Assembly (NCBI GenBank): GCA_965247705.1
Contig: CBDFHV010000016.1
Location: forward strand, 1 to 58,469
Source of the DNA: CBDFHV01 sp965247705
GTDB taxonomy: Bacteria; Pseudomonadota; Alphaproteobacteria; Rhodospirillales; CAMCUA01
DNA: 58,469 nt
Direction: 5' to 3'
The number at the start of each line of letters is the position of its first letter. The first letter of the stretch is position 1. This document shows positions 52,181 through 58,469 of the stretch, piece by piece. The notes beneath the pieces were generated by a model. The model worked only from the letters and a program-made list of their open reading frames with translations, made no database searches and was not told the DNA's origin. Position numbers and translations under genes: made by a program.

Positions 52181-53779
52181 CCCGAATTATTCACGGCGCT
52201 GATTGAAAATGCTGGTGAGCGTAGATTAACCTGTTGAAATGCCGTATGATTTTGGTGTCAAGACAAGATCACATGGCAACAGAACAACCCACGGCTCACC
52301 ATGAACGAGATTACCCCCTATCTCCCTGGTTTGTCACCCGTTGGAGGCAAGCCGCTTTGCGCCCGCTTCGACGGCGGACGGCTGTCGTCGGACGGCGGGG
52401 TGTTGTTGTTGGGCGAGATCGACAGGCGGCTCGGCATCGCCGACGTGCTCGCTTCCTGCGTCACCGACGTGCGCGACCCGGCGAGCACGACCCACGCTTA
52501 CGTAGACATGATCCGGGCGCGCCTGTTCGCTATTGCCTGCGGGTATGAGGATTGCGACGACCTCGACGTTCTGCGTTTCGATCCGGCGTTCAAGCTGGCC
52601 TGTGGCCGTTTGTCCGAGAGCGGCGACGACCTGATGAGCCAACCGACCCTGTCGCGCCTCGAGAACGCGCCGTCATGGCGCGCGCTCGGGCGCATGGGGC
52701 TGTCGATGATCGATCTGTTTTGCGCCAGCTTCAAGCGCGTTCCGGCGCGCATCGTTCTCGATATCGACGACACCGACGATGCCGTTCACGGCGGCCAGCA
52801 GCTGGCGCTGTTCAACGCCCATTACGACGACTATTGCTTCCAACCCATCCATATCTTCGAGGCGGCCACCGGCAAGCCGGTGATGTCACTGCTGCGTCCC
52901 GGCAAGCGGCCCTCCGGCGACGAGGCGGCGCGGATCCTGAGACACGTCATCGGCCGCATCCGCCGCAACTGGCCACGGGTCGAGATCACCGTGCGGGGCG
53001 ATGGCCACTACGCCACGCCGGAGGCCATGGAATTCCTCGAACGTCAGGGCTGCGGCTACATCTTCGGGCTTTCCGGCAACGCCCGGCTGAACAGGATCGG
53101 CCAGCCGTGGTGCGAGGACGCCGCCGTGCGCCGGGCGGGGCAGGGAAAGGATAAGGTGCGCCGCTTCTTCCACACCGGCTACCAGGCCAAAAGCTGGTCA
53201 CGGCAACGCTCGGTCATCGCCCGCGTGGAAGCTACCGCCAAGGGCTGTGACGTCCGCTTCGTCGTCACCAACCTGAGCGGCCGCGCCAAGGCGCTCTACG
53301 AGAAGGTCTACTGCGCCCGCGGGCGGATGGAAAACATGATCAAGGACCACAAGCTCTACACCAAGTCCGACCGCACGTCGTGCCACCGTTGGGAGGCCAA
53401 CCAGTTCCGCCTCTTCCTGCATACCGGCGCCTACTGGCTGCTGCATCAGCTTCGCCAAGCGGCGCCTCGGAAATCGCTGTGGCGAACGGCCACCTTCGAA
53501 ACCCTGCGCCGGGCGTTTCTCAAAATCGCCGTCCGCGTCGAGGAGCTCAAGTCGCGCCTCAGGATCGCCCTGCCTTCGGCCTATCCCTATCAGCCGGCCA
53601 TGATCGCCATCGCCGGGCGCATCACCGCCCAAGGGCCCTGAACCAAGCGGCAGGTGCCGCCGGACGAGCCCCGAACAACAACCTCCAACCTCTCCGACAA
53701 TCCGTCTCAAAAATCGCCGTCAACCCGGTCGCTACCGCTCGTCCCGCTGAAATCCGATGGCCGTCATGAATAATTGGGG
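52181..53779 (+). mobile_element. IS1380-family insertion sequence, copy 1
   Basis: The 1599-bp element has inverted ends CCCGAATTATTCA and, at the right, the complement of CCCCAATTATTCA. It is flanked by TTAG on both sides (52177-52180 and 53780-53783). It is identical in coding sequence to copy 2, exactly 2412 bp further on, and in the same orientation. The right end interrupts the exported protein gene at 53784-54315. Confidence 0.93.
52301..53641 (+). CDS. IS1380-family transposase, copy 1
   Basis: This 446-residue DDE transposase of the IS1380 group has RFDGGRLSSDGGVLLLGEID near the start, the first catalytic Asp in IVLDIDDTDDAVHGGQQLA, TVRGDGHYATPEAMEFLE with the second, and a Glu/Asp-bearing RGRMENMIKDHKLY near the end. 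The frame is full length with no damage, so the element is probably mobile. It is identical to the copy at 54713-56053. Confidence 0.93.
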   Translation: MNEITPYLPGLSPVGGKPLCARFDGGRLSSDGGVLLLGEIDRRLGIADVLASCVTDVRDPASTTHAYVDMIRARLFAIACGYEDCDDLDVLRFDPAFKLACGRLSESGDDLMSQPTLSRLENAPSWRALGRMGLSMIDLFCASFKRVPARIVLDIDDTDDAVHGGQQLALFNAHYDDYCFQPIHIFEAATGKPVMSLLRPGKRPSGDEAARILRHVIGRIRRNWPRVEITVRGDGHYATPEAMEFLERQGCGYIFGLSGNARLNRIGQPWCEDAAVRRAGQGKDKVRRFFHTGYQAKSWSRQRSVIARVEATAKGCDVRFVVTNLSGRAKALYEKVYCARGRMENMIKDHKLYTKSDRTSCHRWEANQFRLFLHTGAYWLLHQLRQAAPRKSLWRTATFETLRRAFLKIAVRVEELKSRLRIALPSAYPYQPAMIAIAGRITAQGP

Positions 53780-53783
53780 TTAG

Positions 53784-54315
53784 GTAGCCGGCCCTGGATG
53801 TAGGGCAAAATGACGCTATCCTGGATGGTGGTCAGGTAGTCCCAGAAGCGGGTCTGCGGCTCGACGCCGTCGAATGTGACCCGCTCGGCCACCACCCCTT
53901 TCCGCGCCAGCCAGTCCAGGCCCCAATAGAGGTCCGTGTTGCCGATCTGGCGCACCGCTTCGGCCCACAGATCCATCTCGGCCGGAAGTGTGGCGTAGTC
54001 GCCCCCGGACAGCGGCTTCAGCGCCGCCAGCAGGGGGTCCAGCAGGCCGCGGGCTGTCCACACCACGTAGTCCGGGGACTGGCGGAGCGCCATGAAGGTC
54101 TTGCGGTCGTTCTCTGCCAGGGCTTTGTCCCGCGCCGCCTGGATCGCGGCGCGGTCGGACTCGGCCATGGCCGGCACCACGGCCGCCATGGCCTGGGCGT
54201 TCTCCAACATCATCGCCGCCATCGCCTGTCGCTCGTCACCCCTGAGCGGCGCCTGGGCCAGCGCCGGAGCGGACAGAAGAACCAGGACCAGGGCAAGCCA
54301 GCGAAACCCGGCCAT
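53784..54315 (-). CDS. Exported protein of unknown function, 3' end cut by IS1380
   Basis: The protein has a signal peptide (RWLALVLVLLSAPALAQA) and a mainly helical mature part of about 155 residues with DLWAEAVRQIGNTDLYWGLDWLA. It shows no motif that I recognise. The gene's own sequence ends at the IS boundary; the frame then runs 20 bp into the IS and stops at 53764, adding a short NPNYS-type tail. The original C-terminus is lost, probably only a few residues if the ancestral stop was near. It lies alone on the 813-bp segment between the two IS copies; 54316-54592 shows no gene. Confidence 0.6.
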
Positions 54316-54592
54316 ACAATCGCGCCTCGAGCCGTTGGTGCCGGCGTCATGCTTTCACGAAGGGGGGCGAGAGTCCAACGGCGGGAGTGGGGCAGCGATC
54401 GGCCAACGCACTGGTGCGCCTAAGCGGAGAAAGTTCGAACCATTTGTCCGAAATCCTCGCGCAATGGTCCGCTGTTCTGGAATCGCTTCCCGAATATGAC
54501 GGCCCATCTCCTTAGACCGGGGCAATTAAGGTTTGTGTTTGCACTGGGTCATTGTTCCAGTCTTCGCGCCCATGGCGGACACGGAGAATTAG

Positions 54593-56191
54593 CCCGAATT
54601 ATTCACGGCGCTGATTGAAAATGCTGGTGAGCGTAGATTAACCTGTTGAAATGCCGTATGATTTTGGTGTCAAGACAAGATCACATGGCAACAGAACAAC
54701 CCACGGCTCACCATGAACGAGATTACCCCCTATCTCCCTGGTTTGTCACCCGTTGGAGGCAAGCCGCTTTGCGCCCGCTTCGACGGCGGACGGCTGTCGT
54801 CGGACGGCGGGGTGTTGTTGTTGGGCGAGATCGACAGGCGGCTCGGCATCGCCGACGTGCTCGCTTCCTGCGTCACCGACGTGCGCGACCCGGCGAGCAC
54901 GACCCACGCTTACGTAGACATGATCCGGGCGCGCCTGTTCGCTATTGCCTGCGGGTATGAGGATTGCGACGACCTCGACGTTCTGCGTTTCGATCCGGCG
55001 TTCAAGCTGGCCTGTGGCCGTTTGTCCGAGAGCGGCGACGACCTGATGAGCCAACCGACCCTGTCGCGCCTCGAGAACGCGCCGTCATGGCGCGCGCTCG
55101 GGCGCATGGGGCTGTCGATGATCGATCTGTTTTGCGCCAGCTTCAAGCGCGTTCCGGCGCGCATCGTTCTCGATATCGACGACACCGACGATGCCGTTCA
55201 CGGCGGCCAGCAGCTGGCGCTGTTCAACGCCCATTACGACGACTATTGCTTCCAACCCATCCATATCTTCGAGGCGGCCACCGGCAAGCCGGTGATGTCA
55301 CTGCTGCGTCCCGGCAAGCGGCCCTCCGGCGACGAGGCGGCGCGGATCCTGAGACACGTCATCGGCCGCATCCGCCGCAACTGGCCACGGGTCGAGATCA
55401 CCGTGCGGGGCGATGGCCACTACGCCACGCCGGAGGCCATGGAATTCCTCGAACGTCAGGGCTGCGGCTACATCTTCGGGCTTTCCGGCAACGCCCGGCT
55501 GAACAGGATCGGCCAGCCGTGGTGCGAGGACGCCGCCGTGCGCCGGGCGGGGCAGGGAAAGGATAAGGTGCGCCGCTTCTTCCACACCGGCTACCAGGCC
55601 AAAAGCTGGTCACGGCAACGCTCGGTCATCGCCCGCGTGGAAGCTACCGCCAAGGGCTGTGACGTCCGCTTCGTCGTCACCAACCTGAGCGGCCGCGCCA
55701 AGGCGCTCTACGAGAAGGTCTACTGCGCCCGCGGGCGGATGGAAAACATGATCAAGGACCACAAGCTCTACACCAAGTCCGACCGCACGTCGTGCCACCG
55801 TTGGGAGGCCAACCAGTTCCGCCTCTTCCTGCATACCGGCGCCTACTGGCTGCTGCATCAGCTTCGCCAAGCGGCGCCTCGGAAATCGCTGTGGCGAACG
55901 GCCACCTTCGAAACCCTGCGCCGGGCGTTTCTCAAAATCGCCGTCCGCGTCGAGGAGCTCAAGTCGCGCCTCAGGATCGCCCTGCCTTCGGCCTATCCCT
56001 ATCAGCCGGCCATGATCGCCATCGCCGGGCGCATCACCGCCCAAGGGCCCTGAACCAAGCGGCAGGTGCCGCCGGACGAGCCCCGAACAACAACCTCCAA
56101 CCTCTCCGACAATCCGTCTCAAAAATCGCCGTCAACCCGGTCGCTACCGCTCGTCCCGCTGAAATCCGATGGCCGTCATGAATAATTGGGG
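54593..56191 (+). mobile_element. IS1380-family insertion sequence, copy 2
   Basis: This 1599-bp second copy has the same ends as copy 1 and is flanked by TTAG on both sides (54589-54592 and 56192-56195). It inserted into the 3' end of a parE-type toxin gene. With copy 1 it brackets 813 bp in direct orientation, a composite-transposon-like layout, but each copy has its own TTAG pair. Confidence 0.93.
54713..56053 (+). CDS. IS1380-family transposase, copy 2
   Basis: This 446-residue protein is identical to the transposase at 52301-53641, including the IVLDIDDTDD and TVRGDGHYAT catalytic blocks. Identity over the whole element points to very recent transposition or gene conversion. Confidence 0.93.
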   Translation: MNEITPYLPGLSPVGGKPLCARFDGGRLSSDGGVLLLGEIDRRLGIADVLASCVTDVRDPASTTHAYVDMIRARLFAIACGYEDCDDLDVLRFDPAFKLACGRLSESGDDLMSQPTLSRLENAPSWRALGRMGLSMIDLFCASFKRVPARIVLDIDDTDDAVHGGQQLALFNAHYDDYCFQPIHIFEAATGKPVMSLLRPGKRPSGDEAARILRHVIGRIRRNWPRVEITVRGDGHYATPEAMEFLERQGCGYIFGLSGNARLNRIGQPWCEDAAVRRAGQGKDKVRRFFHTGYQAKSWSRQRSVIARVEATAKGCDVRFVVTNLSGRAKALYEKVYCARGRMENMIKDHKLYTKSDRTSCHRWEANQFRLFLHTGAYWLLHQLRQAAPRKSLWRTATFETLRRAFLKIAVRVEELKSRLRIALPSAYPYQPAMIAIAGRITAQGP

Positions 56192-56195
56192 TTAG

Positions 56196-56435
56196 AATGT
56201 CACAATCGTTATCGATTAAGTAGATGATAATGTGCGACCGATAGGGATGAACCCGTACTGGTGGCGTAATTTCAAGACGCTCTCTTGCCGCGTTGGGAGT
56301 ATCCGATAGAAATTCAAATGCATGCTCCAAATCAGCGTAGTATTTTTCGGCCTGCTCGACGCCAAACAGCCGAACGCCTTCCAGGTATGCTTTGAGGATG
56401 TCGTTTTCGGCTTTGACGCTGAGCCTATAGGCCAT
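56196..56435 (-). pseudogene. parE: ParE-family toxin truncated by IS1380
   Basis: The 80 remaining codons encode a RelE/ParE-fold toxin: YRLSVKAENDILKAYLEG, the helix with EQAEKYYADLEHAFEFL, ERLEITPPVRVHPYRSHI and the strand IIYLIDNDCDIL. There the IS joins in, so the last strand and C-terminal segment (commonly VxRVxHxRxD) are lost. The frame reads on into the IS to 56034, adding 53 foreign residues. ParE toxins block DNA gyrase and need the C-terminal residues, so the toxin is probably inactive. The ATG overlaps the antitoxin gene by 11 bp. Confidence 0.82.
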
Positions 56436-56685
56436 GATCTCCCTGTGTAGCCTGTGCCGCTGCGCGGGCCCGTTTTAGAATATCGGCAACGGATTTTTCG
56501 CTGAGACCGCTTTCCAGCGCTTCATCGACAAGCGATTGCATGTGAGCGATTTTGTCCTTGCGCTCCTGATCATGACGAATGAGGTCACGAACATAGTCGC
56601 TCGCATTACCATAGCGACCGGACCGCGCCTGCGCTTCAACCCAGTCTTTCATAGCGTCGGGTAGAGATACGTTCATCGTAGCCAT
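56425..56685 (-). CDS. parD: ParD-family antitoxin
   Basis: This 86-residue ribbon-helix-helix antitoxin has an N-terminal MNVSLPDAMKDWVEAQ strand-helix and SGRYGNASDYVRDLIRHDQ second helix. A flexible C-terminal part follows that would wrap the ParE toxin (SVADILKRARAAAQATQ). It starts at 56685 or at an inner ATG (56676). The gene and the 200 bp upstream are clearly AT-richer than the rest of the window, a sign of horizontal transfer. With parE broken, it may remain only as a repressor. Confidence 0.88.
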   Translation of the reverse strand: MATMNVSLPDAMKDWVEAQARSGRYGNASDYVRDLIRHDQERKDKIAHMQSLVDEALESGLSEKSVADILKRARAAAQATQGDHGL

Positions 56686-56898
56686 ATTACGGTCTCCAAT
56701 TTTACCTTAACTATATGGCATAATTTGACAAAAATTGTCAATTTATCTGCATGGATAAGACGGGCGGTCTTTGACGAGCGTTTTGCGGGCAATCGGATCT
56801 GAACCCAAACGCGTTTAATTTCAAACGATTATGCGTTCGATAGCTACGAACATAAACTTATGCGAAAAAAATGCGTCAATAAATCAATGCGTTATAAG

Positions 56899-56985
56899 TG
56901 GTGCGGGCGGCCGGACTCGAACCGGCATGGGCTTTCGCCCGAGGGATTTTAAGTCCCTAGCGTCTACCTGTTTCGCCACGCCCGC
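56899..56985 (-). tRNA. tRNA-Leu (anticodon TAA)
   Basis: The 87-nt gene on the minus strand folds into a full cloverleaf: acceptor GCGGGCG, D-arm, anticodon loop CTTAAAA (TAA), a long variable arm with CGGGC/GCCC typical of leucine tRNA, the T-arm with GGTTCGAGTCC, and an encoded CCA end. It lies between the parDE module and the hydrolase gene. Confidence 0.95.
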
Positions 56986-57065
56986 GAACCGTGCGCCGAC
57001 CCTAGACCGGGGTCGCGCGGCCTGACAAGCGGCGACGCGAGCGCCAGTGCCGACAGCTCGCGCCG

Positions 57066-57647
57066 TCATCCAGCGAAGTCGACCGCCTTGGACGTGGTGA
57101 TGTCGGCGTAGCGTTTCATGTTGGCGATCAGGGCGCCGTGCTCGGCCTCGCCGCCGGCGCAACAGCAGTCATCGAGGATGGTCATCTGAAAGTCGCGATC
57201 GTGTCCGTCCTTGGCGGCGGACAGCACGACGCCCCCCGTCGACACGCCGCCGATCACCAGCCTGCGGGCGCCGATGGCGTGAAGCACCGGCTCCAGGGCG
57301 GTGCCGTAGAAGGGGCTCACCCGGTGTTTCACGATGTCGAAGTCGCCGTCCCGGGGCGCCAGCAACGGATGAACCTCCGTCCCCCACGTCCCAAGCTTGA
57401 ATTTTTCGGCTTTCCGGGCGGCCAGAAAAAGCTTCGACCGGGTGGAACACTCACGGTAGTCCGCAGAGAAGCCGACACGAATGTAAATGACCGGCACTGA
57501 CGCCGCGCGCGCCTTGGCAATTGCGGCGGCCATGTTCGCGACCACTCCCGTGCGGGCCAGTTCGGCCTTGTAAGGGGTGCCGCCGTCGCTGTTCACCAGA
57601 TCGTTGATCATGTCGGCGACCAGCAAGACGCTTTTTTCCGTTGTCAT
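57066..57647 (-). CDS. Isochorismatase-fold hydrolase lacking the usual nucleophile cysteine
   Basis: This 193-residue protein of the cysteine-hydrolase/isochorismatase superfamily has the general-base Asp12 in LLVADMIND and Lys107 in IVKHRVSPFYGT. At the place of the usual GVATxxCV motif it reads GGVSTGGVVLSAAKD, with Val140 where the nucleophile Cys is expected. Cysteines occur in FQMTILDDCCCAGG further on. Some family members such as isochorismatases also lack the Cys. The ATG at 57647 overlaps the phosphorylase stop (ATGA), so both act in one operon, perhaps on nucleosides or amides. Confidence 0.8.
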   Translation of the reverse strand: MTTEKSVLLVADMINDLVNSDGGTPYKAELARTGVVANMAAAIAKARAASVPVIYIRVGFSADYRECSTRSKLFLAARKAEKFKLGTWGTEVHPLLAPRDGDFDIVKHRVSPFYGTALEPVLHAIGARRLVIGGVSTGGVVLSAAKDGHDRDFQMTILDDCCCAGGEAEHGALIANMKRYADITTSKAVDFAG

Positions 57648-58469
57648 GCCGATGTCCTTTGCACGCGGTTGAGATGTCTCCCAGTACCAACGAGGCACTT
57701 GGCGGCCGTGACCACCACCCGCAGCGCATCCGTGGTACCGTCGGCGTGGCCTTTCTCGAAGTCGCCCTCGATCCGGCCCATGAGGTTGGTCACGTGGGCG
57801 AAGCAGACCACCGGTTTGGCGCGCGCCCGGGCAAAGGCGTAGAGCGCCGCGGCTTCCATCTCGACGGCGAGCAGGCCCCGCCGGCGCATGCTCTCGATGG
57901 CGTCCTCGGTCTCGCGAAAGGGCGCATCGGTGGTCCAGGTGGCGCCCCGCGGCACCGGCACGCCCACATCGTCGAAGGCGCCTTCGAGGGCGCCGATCAG
58001 GGCTTCTGGTGCGGCCGCATAGGCCGCCGGAGCCGCGTAGTGATAGCTGGTGCCCTCGTCCCGCAACGCCCGGTCGATGAGGACGAAATAGGGCGGCGCC
58101 TGGATGGGCACCCGTTGCCCCGACGACGTCATACTGATCAGCAACTTGCAGCCCGATGCGAACAGCTCTTCGGCCACCAGGACGGCGAACGACGCGCCAA
58201 CGGCGCAGCCGACGACGCCGATGGTCAGGCCGCTGTCTTCGAAGACATGGAGGTCGGTGTGATAGCAGACCCACCCGTCATGGCGCCGCGCCCGCCCGTC
58301 CGCTTGCAAGCGACGAACGATGTCGCCGTCCGGATCGAGCAGGCAAACCGCCGGCACCGGCTGGATCGACGCCGACTTCTGCCGCCGCGCCTCCCGCAGC
58401 AGGCTCTCGGGCGTGAAGGCCGAGGGCGATTCGTAGCGCTTGCCGGCCAGTATGGGGGGCAGCTCGTCA
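57644..58469 (-). CDS. Nucleoside phosphorylase-family protein, 5' end outside window
   Basis: The C-terminal 275 residues of a PNP/UDP phosphorylase-fold protein, which splits nucleosides with phosphate to base and ribose 1-phosphate. Features are TIGVVGCAVGASFAVLVAEEL, LLISMTSSGQR and the nucleoside-binding AVEMEAAALYAFARA. An Asp follows in EGDFEKGH. The frame is open without a stop to the window edge and begins there with ELPPILAGKRYESPSAFTPE, so the start lies upstream; a GTG at 58357 is not needed. The C-terminal stop overlaps the hydrolase start by 4 bp. Confidence 0.85.
   Translation of the reverse strand, partial: DELPPILAGKRYESPSAFTPESLLREARRQKSASIQPVPAVCLLDPDGDIVRRLQADGRARRHDGWVCYHTDLHVFEDSGLTIGVVGCAVGASFAVLVAEELFASGCKLLISMTSSGQRVPIQAPPYFVLIDRALRDEGTSYHYAAPAAYAAAPEALIGALEGAFDDVGVPVPRGATWTTDAPFRETEDAIESMRRRGLLAVEMEAAALYAFARARAKPVVCFAHVTNLMGRIEGDFEKGHADGTTDALRVVVTAAKCLVGTGRHLNRVQRTSA

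Noticed and set aside
52177..56195. A composite transposon carrying a cargo gene
   Set aside because: Each IS has its own TTAG pair and each outer end cuts a different gene, and the cargo is a lone, truncated exported-protein gene; two independent insertions explain it as well.
56831..57025. Small open frame on the plus strand across the tRNA-Leu gene
   Set aside because: It overlaps the tRNA completely and is its antisense translation.

Overview
The window looks like a chromosome segment of a high-GC alphaproteobacterium, most likely of Rhodospirillales type. The main reasons are the hopanoid (hpn) locus, an aapJQMP general amino-acid transporter, an Usg-family gene, CIRCE-controlled groESL beside rpoH, and alphaproteobacterial-style MlaA/HpnM proteins. 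No rRNA, phage block or CRISPR array is visible.

Region by region: 1-2.4 kb holds the end of a surface-polysaccharide locus (GT4 glycosyltransferase cut by an in-frame TGA, APS kinase cysC). A 253-bp duplicated upstream region and a consensus sigma-54 promoter then lead to a 76-residue membrane protein. 2.4-10.9 kb holds a threonine aldolase, a coiled-coil protein coupled to a type I secretion ABC/HlyD pair, and a MotA/MotB stator pair whose motA is split by an IS3-family element. 10.9-17.8 kb has a metallo-beta-lactamase-fold protein, a SAM hydrolase, a MITE-like element and a four-gene GldA/GldG-type ABC operon with a DUF4340 protein. 17.9-21.5 kb is the heat-shock block (groEL, groES, CIRCE, usg, rpoH).

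21.9-36.6 kb is an envelope-lipid island. It contains mlaA, two tandem mlaC-like genes, hpnN, hpnA, an IS5-family element, ispH, hpnH, and the opposing run DUF427-hpnM-hpnC-(hpnB remnant)-hpnD-hpnE-hpnG. The genes link isoprenoid supply (ispH), squalene formation (hpnCDE), side-chain work (hpnH, hpnG, hpnA) and lipid transport (hpnN, hpnM, mlaA, mlaC). The squalene-hopene cyclase gene usually found here is absent and hpnB is reduced to 77 codons.

36.7-48.1 kb is metabolic: ArfB ribosome rescue, a hydratase, OsmC, beta-alanine catabolism (class III aminotransferase plus MMSDH), alanine dehydrogenase, a TauE-type permease and aapJQMP. 48.1-58.5 kb holds a DUF1499 lipoprotein, a GNAT, a second small membrane protein related to the one at 2.2 kb, a frameshifted polysaccharide-initiating sugar transferase, a cold-shock protein, two identical IS1380-family copies, a parDE module whose toxin is cut by one of them, tRNA-Leu(TAA), and a cysteine-hydrolase-like gene coupled to a nucleoside phosphorylase running off the window.

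A recurring theme is gene damage: a nonsense codon, an IS in motA, an internal deletion in hpnB, a frameshift in the sugar transferase and a truncated parE. The most novel-looking signal is the pair of small membrane proteins with a shared FAPAAG tail at the two polysaccharide loci, one of them behind a sigma-54 promoter with duplicated upstream dyads.
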